DNA of 64,000 nt. It comes from Spirochaetales bacterium (GTDB lineage: Bacteria; Spirochaetota; Spirochaetia; UBA9216). The stretch is taken from NCBI GenBank assembly GCA_016342585.1, contig JAEINK010000005.1:62001-126000 (forward strand). The letters run 5' to 3'. Below, piece by piece: positions 8,773 through 17,669 of the stretch (positions within the stretch are counted from its first letter, which is position 1; the number at the start of each line of letters is the position of its first letter). Both the position numbers and the translations under genes were made by a program. A model generated the notes under the pieces. The model did not search any database. It saw nothing but the letters and a program-made list of their open reading frames with translations, and was not told the DNA's origin.

Positions 8773-10530
8773 TTAAAATAGAACGATGCTGCTCTCTTCA
8801 AGAGAAGTTTCTTCAGAGAGTTTTAGTCCGGTTAAATCTCCCGCATGTTTCTTATGACGGAAAATCGTAAATTTTTCAAGGATCTTCTCCATCCTCAGAC
8901 GATTTTCTTCTCTTTCTTCGTCTGTAATACCTTTTCCGTCGACCTGAGCATAAAGAGAATCGAGTTCATTCTTAAATTTTTCATCCAATTCCAGAATTTC
9001 TTTATAGCAATCTTCAATTCCGGCGATCTGTAACCTTGTATCATTAAAACGACCAATAAACCCGCCAGAGAGCACATCAAAACCTGCCAGAGAGTTTCTC
9101 AGAATCGTCATGGACTCTTCGGTAATAGAAAGAAGATTATTAATATCATCACGAAAGGTTTCTACAAAATGGGTATCCTGTTGAATTATTGACTGAAAGG
9201 TCTTAACGTTCTTTGCACTGGACGAGTGAATGAATGTCTCTACATTCATAATATCGGTGACAGCACTTTCAATCAGGTTGTTAATCCCGACCATCTCGTC
9301 AATTGAAGCCTCAATGTTACCAAAAACATCGGATCTTGCCGTTTCGATCCTCGCCATAACATTTATATTTCTAAATAGATCCACCAAATCGGAAAGTCCA
9401 TTTATCTGGGGCTTCAGCTGGGTCACAACCGAAAGAAGATGCTCATTCTCTTTAAAAAGTTCCTTCCTCATGGTTCTGGTTATTTCGGTTTTTTTAAGGA
9501 TCTCCCCGACGTTCTCTTTAAACCTGCCAAGCTGATCTGAAATTCTCCTGAACAAACCCGGTTCATCAGAATCCTCAACAAAAAGATTCTCCTTTTCGGA
9601 ATTCAGACTGGCAAGAACCTGATCACATTCAATCATCCTCGTATTTAGATTCTCAAGGTCAATTTCAAGCCATTTGCGGACATCCTGAAGAACATTCCGG
9701 CTTAATGTAAAAAGCTGCTGTTTAAGGATAATGAATCCCGCATCATCCATACCACCGCTGAACTCCCCGCTCTCCAACTCACTCAGGGAGAGAAGGATGT
9801 GATCCATGGACTGCCTGATAATATCCTGGTTCTGCAAACTCTGCATTATGCCCATCAGTGTCGGCCTGATCCTGTCAGCTCCGCCGGCCATGATTTCCAG
9901 GTGTTCTATGAATTTCTCCACGGCCTCATGAAAGGTACTGAAAGCCAAAGGCATAGCATCCTCTAGAAATTTTTCGACTGTCAGTTCATGATTTTGAATC
10001 TCTTTTGTGAGGGTATTGAAGCGCTCAAAGCCGTTATAAACCCGTTTCCCGATTTCATCTATTTCCATGGCATACTGATGAGTTGATGTAGAGGCGGTTT
10101 TCAACTCTTCCGTAATACAGGTAAAACCACCCCCCTTGGAGCCAACCTGTATGGCCACCACCATGGAGTTTATAGCAAGCAAAGTCATCAGGTCCGCCGA
10201 ATCCTGTATGCTTTCAATAGGAGTATGCACCTCTTCCAGCTCTTTATAAATATCAACAAGCCTGTTGACTAAAACTGTGGATTCATCTTTAAGAAGCCTG
10301 TGATTATCCGCCTCTTTTGCCACTAAAAACTTTATCTCCTCGATCCTTCCGGTAATACTTGTACTGGAAGGCTTGGCAACCTGCTCTTTAAAATCATCGA
10401 CGATATCTCGCCCGGATTTCATGGATCGTTCCATCTCTCCGACGAGGTTATTAAAATTTTCACCGATTTCAATATATTGTTCACCAAGTCGGGATTGAAT
10501 TTTCTCCAGCAAGGAAAGTAGATTGCTCAA
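8773..10530 (-). CDS. Soluble MCP-like coiled-coil protein of the che operon
   Basis: 585 residues, mostly helical, with no signal peptide or membrane segment. Around residues 113-145 the stretch LLAINSMVVAIQVGSKGG followed by GFTCITEELKTAS reads as a degenerate receptor signalling tip: compare the family's NLLALNAAIEAARAG and [14 protein letters not shown] second weaker copy, NVMARIETARSDVFGNIEAS, lies about 270 residues later. It may be a cytoplasmic adaptor or receptor that docks with CheA/CheW, but this is inference. TTG is the likely start, six bases after AAGGA. It is the last gene of the che operon, 22 bases after the HD-GYP gene. Confidence 0.6.
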   Translation of the reverse strand: MSNLLSLLEKIQSRLGEQYIEIGENFNNLVGEMERSMKSGRDIVDDFKEQVAKPSSTSITGRIEEIKFLVAKEADNHRLLKDESTVLVNRLVDIYKELEEVHTPIESIQDSADLMTLLAINSMVVAIQVGSKGGGFTCITEELKTASTSTHQYAMEIDEIGKRVYNGFERFNTLTKEIQNHELTVEKFLEDAMPLAFSTFHEAVEKFIEHLEIMAGGADRIRPTLMGIMQSLQNQDIIRQSMDHILLSLSELESGEFSGGMDDAGFIILKQQLFTLSRNVLQDVRKWLEIDLENLNTRMIECDQVLASLNSEKENLFVEDSDEPGLFRRISDQLGRFKENVGEILKKTEITRTMRKELFKENEHLLSVVTQLKPQINGLSDLVDLFRNINVMARIETARSDVFGNIEASIDEMVGINNLIESAVTDIMNVETFIHSSSAKNVKTFQSIIQQDTHFVETFRDDINNLLSITEESMTILRNSLAGFDVLSGGFIGRFNDTRLQIAGIEDCYKEILELDEKFKNELDSLYAQVDGKGITDEEREENRLRMEKILEKFTIFRHKKHAGDLTGLKLSEETSLEESSIVLF

Positions 10531-10552
10531 TTTGGTTCCTTCTTACCCCAAC

Positions 10553-11578
10553 CTAAAATTTCCAGGTTGTTGGTTTTTCCACATCATTGTATTCAAGTCT
10601 CAATTCCCTGATATCATCGGCGCGTTTAATGAAAAGATCAACCAGTCCCGGATCAAATTGCATTCCTCTCTCTTTTACAATCAGATCATAAGCCTGTTCG
10701 TGGGTCCAGGGTTCCTTGTAGGGACGTTTGGAACGCAGTGCATCATAGACATCTACCATAGAGACGATACGAGCCTGGAGAGGGATCTTCTCCCCGGAGA
10801 TTCCATCGGGATACCCCTCACCATCCCATCTCTCATGATGATTACGGGCTATCACAGCTCCGGTTTCCATAGTCGGCACTTCAGAAAGGATAGACCCTCC
10901 CATGGATGTATGACCTTTCATTATTTCTCTTTCCAGGGGTGTTAACCCCCGGGGTTTAAGCAGAATCGTATCGGGAATACCGACCTTTCCAATATCATGA
11001 AGGGGGGCAAAGACCTCAATATCCTCACAAAACGCTGAAGAGGCGCCAAGCTCCTCCGCCACAAGCCTGGAAAAAATACCGATACGCTTCATATGAGTTC
11101 CGGTAAGATCATCCCTCGTTTCAGCCAGGTTTGCCAGTGCGCCATAGCATTTAAGCCGCACTTCCCGTTCCTGTTTCAAAAGTTCATCTTCTGCATAAAT
11201 TAACCGGTGACCGACCTGAACCTGACTCTTCAGTATAGCAGGTGAAACAGGTTTTGTCTGAAAAGCATGTGAACCATCCTCCAGAGCATGAATATAATCT
11301 TTTTCGGAGGATTTTGATGTAAGAACAATAAAATAGATCTGGGGACGTTTATCCTTTAAAGCACGACAAATTTCGACACCGGTTTTTCCCGGCATAACCC
11401 AATCCAGAACGGCAAGCCGGGGAGCATCTGGTTGCGAAAGCCTCTCTAATGCCGCATCACCGTCGGGATAGGTTTCGACTTTGTATCCCCAGGAAGAGAT
11501 CCATTCAGAAATCATAAGCCTTGTAATTTCTTCGTCTTCCGCTACCAGAACAGTGAAATCATCATTCATGTCACTCAC
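10553..11578 (-). CDS. Response regulator with HD-GYP domain (probable c-di-GMP phosphodiesterase)
   Basis: 341 residues. The N-terminal receiver domain has the phospho-acceptor Asp in AVLDWVMPGKTG. The HD-GYP domain follows, with HDIGKVGIPD, GHTSMGG, NHHERWDGEGYPDG and VDVYDALRSKRPY, all the metal- and c-di-GMP-binding signatures of RpfG-type enzymes. It would hydrolyse cyclic di-GMP when phosphorylated. The start is GTG, overlapping the previous stop by four bases (GTGA); an ATG three codons in is possible. Its place in the che operon links CheA phosphoflow with c-di-GMP turnover. Confidence 0.9.
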   Translation of the reverse strand: MSDMNDDFTVLVAEDEEITRLMISEWISSWGYKVETYPDGDAALERLSQPDAPRLAVLDWVMPGKTGVEICRALKDKRPQIYFIVLTSKSSEKDYIHALEDGSHAFQTKPVSPAILKSQVQVGHRLIYAEDELLKQEREVRLKCYGALANLAETRDDLTGTHMKRIGIFSRLVAEELGASSAFCEDIEVFAPLHDIGKVGIPDTILLKPRGLTPLEREIMKGHTSMGGSILSEVPTMETGAVIARNHHERWDGEGYPDGISGEKIPLQARIVSMVDVYDALRSKRPYKEPWTHEQAYDLIVKERGMQFDPGLVDLFIKRADDIRELRLEYNDVEKPTTWKF

Positions 11579-12351
11579 TCTTTATTTACCTTATCAAGTA
11601 CATCTATCAAATCGACAAATGCCTGTTTATAACCTGACATAAGCTCGTTTATAACGTGTATATTATTGTTTTCCGACTCTAATTCGAGAGATTTAACCCA
11701 CGCACCCGCTCGTTCACCGCCAAGAGAGACAACAGGACCGTGACATTTATGGGCTTTCACACCCATCTCGATAAAATCTCCGGAAGCAATGGCATCCTCC
11801 AAGGCCGAAGTTAAGGAGGGGGCCGTATTCAAAAATGACTCCACAACCTTTTTCATCAGGCCGGGTGTTGTTTGAAATTGCGATTCTACAAAAACCCGAT
11901 TAAATACGGGTAATGAATCAAAATCAACAGCCTCACTAATCCTGCCCTTTTCAGTATCTTTAATAACACCATGATTCAAGATCTCATCTATTTTATCTGA
12001 AAGAGCCGCCTTCCTGACAGGTTTTGTCATATAATCAATGACCCCCTCACGAAGTGCCGCCTCAATTTTACCATGCTGACTATACCCGGAAAGAACAAGG
12101 ACCTTAACATCAGGATCATACCTCTTCATCTGACGAAATACTTCCAATCCATCCATCTCCGGCATATTCATATCCAGGAGAACCAGATCTACTGAATCAA
12201 AATTTTTACTGAAAAACTCTATTCCTTCAGTTGGTAATTCGGCAACGTGAACATCGTACCCAAAACTTGAAATTTGCATTTCAAGAATTTTTCGAACAAT
12301 ATTCTCATCCTCCACTATCAGGATCTGTTTATTTTTAACCGAATTTTCCAA
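11575..12351 (-). CDS. Receiver-Hpt protein (phosphorelay intermediate)
   Basis: 258 residues. A CheY-like receiver (VDLVLLDMNMPEMDG, conserved Thr/Ser and Lys in VLSGYS and MTKPVRKA) is joined to a C-terminal helical domain. The AHKCHGPVVSLGGE sequence in that domain fits an Hpt phosphohistidine site (family form H-x-L-K-G), though it is divergent. It could take phosphate from CheA and pass it to the neighbouring regulators, or act as a phosphate sink. The start is TTG, seven bases after AAGGGG. It lies between cheY and the HD-GYP gene. Confidence 0.75.
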   Translation of the reverse strand: MENSVKNKQILIVEDENIVRKILEMQISSFGYDVHVAELPTEGIEFFSKNFDSVDLVLLDMNMPEMDGLEVFRQMKRYDPDVKVLVLSGYSQHGKIEAALREGVIDYMTKPVRKAALSDKIDEILNHGVIKDTEKGRISEAVDFDSLPVFNRVFVESQFQTTPGLMKKVVESFLNTAPSLTSALEDAIASGDFIEMGVKAHKCHGPVVSLGGERAGAWVKSLELESENNNIHVINELMSGYKQAFVDLIDVLDKVNKE

Positions 12352-12368
12352 TGTAATACCCCTTTTAG

Positions 12369-12731
12369 CTATCCTATAACCCGTTTAATTGTAGCAAGTA
12401 ACTTCTCATTTGTGAAAGGTTTTACAACCCAGCCTGTTGCTCCTGCATTTTTTCCCTCTTCTAACATATCCTGACCACTCTCGGTAGTAAGGACCAATAT
12501 CGGAACATATTTATTACTGCTCCCTTCTCTTACTTTCTGTATTAATTCAATTCCTGACATATTAGGCATATTGATATCAGTGATAATCAGATCAAATTTC
12601 TCATTATTGGATTTTTCAAGTCCATCCATCCCATCAACAGCTTCCACAACACCATACTCATTCTCTTTCAGAACATAACCGAGACTCATTCGTACAACCG
12701 AAGAATCATCTACAATTAAAATGTTTTTCAT
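12369..12731 (-). CDS. cheY: Chemotaxis response regulator CheY
   Basis: 120 residues, a single receiver domain. Asp pair in ILIVDDSSVV, phospho-Asp in DLIITDINMPNMSG, Thr in VLTTESG and Lys in VVKPFTNEKL are all present. CheA phosphorylates it and it then binds the flagellar switch. It is preceded by GGAGG ten bases before the ATG. It lies 49 bases after cheB in the nine-gene operon. No separate CheX or CheZ phosphatase is found here. Confidence 0.92.
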   Translation of the reverse strand: MKNILIVDDSSVVRMSLGYVLKENEYGVVEAVDGMDGLEKSNNEKFDLIITDINMPNMSGIELIQKVREGSSNKYVPILVLTTESGQDMLEEGKNAGATGWVVKPFTNEKLLATIKRVIG

Positions 12732-12780
12732 TTATTTACATCCTCCCGTACAAATAATCTGTCAAATTCAGAGCTCAAAC

Positions 12781-13848
12781 TCATCCGACCTTCTCCATCA
12801 TCTTTGCCGCAATTTTTTCCAATGGAAGAATGATATCTGCAGCCTCTCTCTTAATAGCCTCCCGTGGCATTCCAAAAACCACCGAGGTTTTCTCATCCTG
12901 GGCAATGTTGAATGCCCCGGCCTGCTTCATCTCCAGCATCCCCTGAGCCCCATCATCGCCCATCCCCGTCATGATTATACCGACCATATTCTTTCCACCA
13001 TATCGTGCAGCAGAACGAAAAAGGACATCAACCGAGGGGCGATGCCTTGAAACCAGCGGGCCGGTGGTAACCTGTATAACATAGTCCCGCCCCTGACGCT
13101 TCAGAAGCAGATGCTCGTCTCCGGGGGCAATATAGACACACCCCTTCTCCACCTTTGTTCCATCAACAGCCTCGGAAATATAAGGCTTGCAGAGGCCATT
13201 CAATCTATTCGCAAACGCCTTGGTAAAATGTTTAGGCATATGCTGAACTATTAAAATAGGCGGAATGTCTGCAGGGAGAACCTCCAGAAAAACTCTCAGG
13301 GCTTCGGTTCCTCCGGTGGAAGCTCCAACCACAACGACTTTGTCCGTTTGAGTTCCAGAGAAAGAAGTCCCCCTGGAGAGTATAACATCGGCGGTGTACT
13401 TAGGACTCACCTTTAATTCAGGCATTGTCCTCTTTGAAACTTTAACCGAACAGGCACCCCTTATGGCATCCTGAAGTTTAATCTTTGACTCTTCAAGGAA
13501 TTCTTTTGTTCCCACATTCGGCTTCTGTATGACATCCACAGCCCCGGCTTCCAGGGCTTCAATAGCTTTTTGAGACCCCTGAGGTGTAATGCTTGAACAG
13601 ATAATCACAGGAATGGGATTGGTTTTCATCATTTTTTTCAAGAGAGTCATACCATCCATTACAGGCATTTCCAAATCAAGAATGATCACATCCGGCTTGA
13701 ATACGGGGATCTTCTTCTCCCCGATCGCTCCGTTTCCGGCGGTTTCCAGGAGGAAACCATCCCTCTCGGTAAGAACAGCCAGCATTGTCTGTCTGACAAG
13801 AGCAGAATCATCAATAACCATTACTCTGACCGCGTTTTTACTCACCAT
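12781..13848 (-). CDS. cheB: Chemotaxis methylesterase CheB
   Basis: 355 residues from the chosen start. The N-terminal receiver has VIILDLEMPVMDGM. The C-terminal methylesterase/deamidase domain has the catalytic Ser in VVGASTGGTEAL, His in VQHMPKHFT and Asp in MTGMGDDGAQGM. It removes methyl groups from chemoreceptors to reset adaptation. A TTG sits directly against AAGGAG, so ATG at 13848 (or GTG at 13845) is the more likely start. It follows cheR by only a few bases. Confidence 0.95.
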   Translation of the reverse strand: MVSKNAVRVMVIDDSALVRQTMLAVLTERDGFLLETAGNGAIGEKKIPVFKPDVIILDLEMPVMDGMTLLKKMMKTNPIPVIICSSITPQGSQKAIEALEAGAVDVIQKPNVGTKEFLEESKIKLQDAIRGACSVKVSKRTMPELKVSPKYTADVILSRGTSFSGTQTDKVVVVGASTGGTEALRVFLEVLPADIPPILIVQHMPKHFTKAFANRLNGLCKPYISEAVDGTKVEKGCVYIAPGDEHLLLKRQGRDYVIQVTTGPLVSRHRPSVDVLFRSAARYGGKNMVGIIMTGMGDDGAQGMLEMKQAGAFNIAQDEKTSVVFGMPREAIKREAADIILPLEKIAAKMMEKVG

Positions 13849-13855
13849 CAACTCC

Positions 13856-14686
13856 TTATGATATCCTGAACACAGCCGGAGCTACCGCCTGTTTCCGGGA
13901 ACTCATCCCTGCCATAGACTCAGAGTGCCCAAGGAAAAGATAACCATCCGGAACAAGCTGCCCAAGCAGTTTTCCATAAATTAAGGCCTGATTATCCCGA
14001 TTAAAATAGATCAGAACATTCCGGCAGAATATAATCTCAAAAGGACCTGGAACATTATAGTTCCGGGTCATCAAATTAAAACGGCCCCATCGCATTCGGC
14101 GTTTAAGCACATCCTTTATTTCAAAATCGCCGCCAGACCGGCTATGCAAATACTTCCGCATAAGATCCGGAGGAATACCATCCACATCCTCCCGGCTGTA
14201 AACACCGGCCTTGGCCTTTGTAAGTACCTTGGTAGAGATATCTGTTCCAAGAACAGAAAAATCCATACCGCTGTTCTTCTCACAGAATTCGGCAAGAACC
14301 ATGGCCAGGGTATAAGGTTCTTCACCTGTTGAACTTGCAGCAGACCAGACCCGTATCATTCGACAGCCGGAATCCCTGATTTCAGGAAGAGCCGTTTTTG
14401 TCATAAAATCAAAATGGGCGTTCTCTCTGAAAAAATCAGTCTTATTCGTGGCAACCGCATTACAAAAATTAACGATATCCGGATCCCGATGATTCTTGCG
14501 CGATATAAAATCCAGATAATTCTCAAAAGAGCCCAGGTCATTACCCCGAATAAGTTTCTGCAACCTGGCCTCAAGTAAGGCTCGCTTGGCAATGGGCATC
14601 TTGATACCCATAAACTTATTCACAAGATCAGACAGCTTGTAAAAGGTCTCCTCAGATAGAACATAACGATCCACACTCAACCTCAT
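13856..14686 (-). CDS. cheR: Chemotaxis methyltransferase CheR
   Basis: 276 residues from the ATG whose first bases overlap the cheA stop (ATGA); a TTG nine bases earlier extends the frame but lacks a ribosome binding site. The N-terminal helical domain is followed by the SAM-binding domain, with TNKTDFFRE, VWSAASSTGEEPYTLAM, DISTKVLTKA and IIFCRNVLIYFN as signatures. It methylates receptor glutamates with S-adenosylmethionine. It works opposite CheB, encoded next. Confidence 0.94.
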   Translation of the reverse strand: MRLSVDRYVLSEETFYKLSDLVNKFMGIKMPIAKRALLEARLQKLIRGNDLGSFENYLDFISRKNHRDPDIVNFCNAVATNKTDFFRENAHFDFMTKTALPEIRDSGCRMIRVWSAASSTGEEPYTLAMVLAEFCEKNSGMDFSVLGTDISTKVLTKAKAGVYSREDVDGIPPDLMRKYLHSRSGGDFEIKDVLKRRMRWGRFNLMTRNYNVPGPFEIIFCRNVLIYFNRDNQALIYGKLLGQLVPDGYLFLGHSESMAGMSSRKQAVAPAVFRIS

Positions 14687-16716
14687 TCTGTCCAAAGAGA
14701 AGGCAGTGCACCGACATTCAGAATCAATGCAATCTTTCCATCACCTAAAATAGTAGCTCCTGAAAATTCTCTGGCATCCTTAAAGACTTTGCCCAGATTC
14801 TTTATTACGGTTTGATGATCACCAACAACTTCATCAACCACAAGACCATATCTTCCATTATCACCAAGTAAAACAACAACCTGTTCACTCTCTGCCTGCG
14901 TATCCGGATACTTCAAATATTTTCGCAGAGAGACATAGGGGATAAATTGCTCCCGATATCCCAAGATATTTCGATGTCCTGCTTCACCCTGGAAGCTATA
15001 ATCAAAGTCCATACAGGCTTCCACCAAGCTGAGGGGCAGAATGTAGGAGTCATTATTGATACGGACCAGAAGTCCGTCAATGATTGCCAGAGTGAGTGGT
15101 AGAGAAACGGTAACGCGTGAAAATTCTCCCGGCTTACTCTGAACTGAAACACTTCCCTGCAGGTATTCAATCTCCTTTTTAACAACATCCATGCCGACAC
15201 CCCGGCCGGAAACGTTGGAGACTGTCCCTGCGGTGGAAAATCCATTCCTGAAAATGAGGCCGTAGATTTCTTCCTCGGTAAGTTCAGCATCAGCGGGAAT
15301 AAGTCCCAGATTGATAGCTTTTTTCATCACGGCATCCTTATTAATCCCGCCGCCATCATCTTCGATTATTATCTGAACCTGCCCTCCGGCCTGTTTGGCT
15401 TCCAGGAGAATCGTTCCTTCTGAGGGCTTACCGTTTTTCTTTCTGATTTCAGGCATCTCTATACCATGGTCCACGGCGTTTCTTATAAGATGGACCAGGG
15501 GATCATTGAGTTTGTCGATTACGGTCTTGTCAAGCTCAGTGTCTTCACCCCGAGCCTCCATACGAATCTCCTTACCAAGTTCATTGCTGAGATCCCTGAC
15601 CAGCCTTCGGAACCTTCCAAAAGTATTTCCAACGGGTGTCATCCTGATACCGAGAGCCGTGTCACGGAGTTCTTCAACCAGCCTTTGGAGAGCCTCTGCC
15701 ACATAAGAGAGCTGCATATCCCCGGCCTTACCTGCGATTTGTGCCAGCTGAGCCTGGGTAGTAACAAGTTCTCCTACGAGGTTAACCATATTATCAAGCT
15801 TTCCGGTGTTCACACGGATATTCTGGGACGCCGGCTGTTTCTGCCGCACTTTCTTAAGGTGTTCCTGTTCCAGAAGGGCCGTCTTTACAGTTTCCGGCCT
15901 AACAATATCTTTCTCAACCAGAACTTCTCCGAGTTTTTTCCTTTCGTCCAGGACCTCACTCAAAGCCTGACTGGAGACGGCACCCCTCTCAACAAGAATT
16001 TCACCCAGCTTCAATTCATCCTGCTCATCTATCTCATTCACCGTCACCGAACTGTCTGACTCAACGAATAGAAAGACATCCTTAATATCATCTTCACTTT
16101 TCGATGTTGTTAAAAGTACATCCCAGGAGAGGTAACAGATGTCCACCGAAAGCTGACCCATGGTTGGAAGCTTCTCCCAATGACATTCAGATGAGAACTC
16201 TCCCATAGCGGAAAGTTCTTTTAGAAGTAAAAGCGGGTTCCCCCCGCGGATAAAGGTATTTTCCGATGGGACGAAGGTAATACGCCAGGTCTTTACCTTC
16301 AGATCCGAAGGGGATTCGGTCTGCTCTGAAGGCTTAACAACCTGCTCCCCGGAATTTCCTATCCGCTCCTGTACACTTCTGATCCGGTTTTGAATATCTC
16401 CTGAACCACCCTCCATCATATCAAGAATTATATCCCGGGCTTCAAGGCTTATCCCGGCAACGTTTTTATCAAATTCTAAAACACCCTTTCTAATCCGATC
16501 AAACATATCCTCTGCTGAGTGAGCAAAGGACTCAATTTCCGTCTCTCCCACCATACCGGCGGAACCTTTAATTGTATGCATTACCCTGAAGACGGCATCA
16601 AGTTTTTCCTTATCACTGGGGTCATCTTCTAAATCCAGAAGCAGGTCTTCAAGACTGGAGAGAAGCTCTTCGCTTTCTTCAATAAAGCTCTGTTTTATTT
16701 CATCTGCCAGATTCAA
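14683..16716 (-). CDS. cheA: Chemotaxis sensor kinase CheA
   Basis: 677 residues. The P1/Hpt domain carries the phospho-acceptor His47 (MHTIKGSAGMVG). Dimerisation, then the ATPase with NPLVHLIRNAVDHGIE, DDGGGINKD and GRGVGMDVVKKE, then a CheW-like C-terminus. Between P1 and the dimerisation domain, two repeated segments (LGEILVERGAVSSQALSEVL and LGEVLVEKDIVRPETVKTAL) resemble the small helical module at the N-terminus of type II secretion/MshE ATPases; the usual P2 is not obvious. The start is TTG behind GGAGGGGG. It overlaps the STAS gene by 17 bases and cheR by four. Confidence 0.95.
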   Translation of the reverse strand: MNLADEIKQSFIEESEELLSSLEDLLLDLEDDPSDKEKLDAVFRVMHTIKGSAGMVGETEIESFAHSAEDMFDRIRKGVLEFDKNVAGISLEARDIILDMMEGGSGDIQNRIRSVQERIGNSGEQVVKPSEQTESPSDLKVKTWRITFVPSENTFIRGGNPLLLLKELSAMGEFSSECHWEKLPTMGQLSVDICYLSWDVLLTTSKSEDDIKDVFLFVESDSSVTVNEIDEQDELKLGEILVERGAVSSQALSEVLDERKKLGEVLVEKDIVRPETVKTALLEQEHLKKVRQKQPASQNIRVNTGKLDNMVNLVGELVTTQAQLAQIAGKAGDMQLSYVAEALQRLVEELRDTALGIRMTPVGNTFGRFRRLVRDLSNELGKEIRMEARGEDTELDKTVIDKLNDPLVHLIRNAVDHGIEMPEIRKKNGKPSEGTILLEAKQAGGQVQIIIEDDGGGINKDAVMKKAINLGLIPADAELTEEEIYGLIFRNGFSTAGTVSNVSGRGVGMDVVKKEIEYLQGSVSVQSKPGEFSRVTVSLPLTLAIIDGLLVRINNDSYILPLSLVEACMDFDYSFQGEAGHRNILGYREQFIPYVSLRKYLKYPDTQAESEQVVVLLGDNGRYGLVVDEVVGDHQTVIKNLGKVFKDAREFSGATILGDGKIALILNVGALPSLWTE

Positions 16717-17041
16717 TTTTCACCCCCTCCGTATATAAAAATGGAAAGAGATATTCATCCCCACTATCGGAAACCAGTATTCCGGATAGGGTTAGATTCT
16801 CTCTGATGCTCTCGTTTAAAGGTCCCAGACAATTGAATTCTTTTGAATCATTCACACAACCAAGAGCGAAGGCCGCGAGAAGCTGGATACCCGAAGCATC
16901 GATCTCTTCAACCTTACGAAAATCAAGAGCTATCCCCGGATAATTTTCTTTCAGTTTTTCAAGTTTCCCCTTCAGGACCTCTGTTTTATCAATTGAGATC
17001 TTCTGGGGAAGAGTAATAACAACCCCGGATTTGCCTGACAT
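16700..17041 (-). CDS. STAS-domain protein
   Basis: 113 residues, a single STAS domain. The core LDFRKVEEIDASGIQLLAAF contains the conserved serine that is phosphorylated in anti-sigma-factor antagonists. Its place between cheW and cheA, with a 17-base overlap into cheA, suggests a role in the chemoreceptor array, as seen for STAS genes in che operons of other bacteria. No partner anti-sigma kinase is encoded nearby, so an anti-sigma role is less likely. Confidence 0.8.
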   Translation of the reverse strand: MSGKSGVVITLPQKISIDKTEVLKGKLEKLKENYPGIALDFRKVEEIDASGIQLLAAFALGCVNDSKEFNCLGPLNESIRENLTLSGILVSDSGDEYLFPFLYTEGVKIESGR

Positions 17042-17043
17042 TC

Positions 17044-17562
17044 TTAAGCCTCCTCACTGCTTACCGATTCACCAGCAAGAAGAATTTCCTCTTTATTGGG
17101 AAGTTGTATAAGCTCTTCGGTACTGAGGATCTGATTGATATTGAGGATGATAAGAAACTTGTTTTCGTATTCACACATACCATCGATGAATCCGGTCTTC
17201 ATATTTATCCCCATAGAGGGGGCCGGTTCGATCTTATCGGGAAGAAGCTCTATCACGGCATGAACAGAATCGACAAAGACACCTATCTGAATTGTGTCTT
17301 CCCCGTTCTCTATTTCCATTATAATAATACTGGTATCAACGGTCTTTACAGCCTCGGTCATCCCGAATTTCTTTCGTAGATCTATTACAGGGACAACGCT
17401 GCCCCTCAAATTCAGAACACCTTTCATGAAGGCCGGCATCCCCGGGACATGGGTTATTGGTACGACTTCCAGTACTTCCCTTACATTCTTCACTTTTACA
17501 GCATAACTCTCACTCCCAAGACTGAAAGTCAAAAACTGATGAACGGCACTATCGATTATCAC
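17044..17562 (-). CDS. cheW: Chemotaxis coupling protein CheW, GTG start
   Basis: 172 residues from GTG at 17562. An AGGAGG ribosome binding site lies five bases before this GTG, and the predicted transcription start is downstream of the longer in-frame ATG at 17631, so that longer start is rejected. The CheW fold is recognised from FSLGSESYAVKVKNVREVL, ITHVPGMPAFMKGVLNLRGS and VVPVIDLRKKF. It links receptors to CheA. It is the first gene of the operon running down to 8773. Confidence 0.92.
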   Translation of the reverse strand: MIIDSAVHQFLTFSLGSESYAVKVKNVREVLEVVPITHVPGMPAFMKGVLNLRGSVVPVIDLRKKFGMTEAVKTVDTSIIIMEIENGEDTIQIGVFVDSVHAVIELLPDKIEPAPSMGINMKTGFIDGMCEYENKFLIILNINQILSTEELIQLPNKEEILLAGESVSSEEA

Positions 17563-17602
17563 AAAATCCTCCTGTTGTCTCCAGGATATACATCCATAAT
17601 TA

Positions 17603-17631
17603 AGGATAGTTCCGTAATGGATGAAACGCAA
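17603..17631 (-). promoter_or_regulatory. Promoter of the che operon
   Basis: On the minus strand TTGCGT (17631-17626), 17 bases, then TATCCT (17608-17603). The predicted start near 17597 gives a leader of about 35 bases with AGGAGG. No sigma-28-type motility promoter is seen here. Confidence 0.55.
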
Positions 17632-17669
17632 GTATATATAGGGGGTTTCTAAAAATAATTAATGGCCGG

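Noticed and set aside
15466-16059. Plus-strand ORF of 197 codons inside cheA
   Set aside because: It is a shadow of a well-supported gene and has no recognisable domain.
17563-17631. Longer CheW starting at ATG 17631
   Set aside because: The ATG overlaps the -35 element of the promoter and lies upstream of the predicted transcript start, while AGGAGG supports the GTG at 17562.
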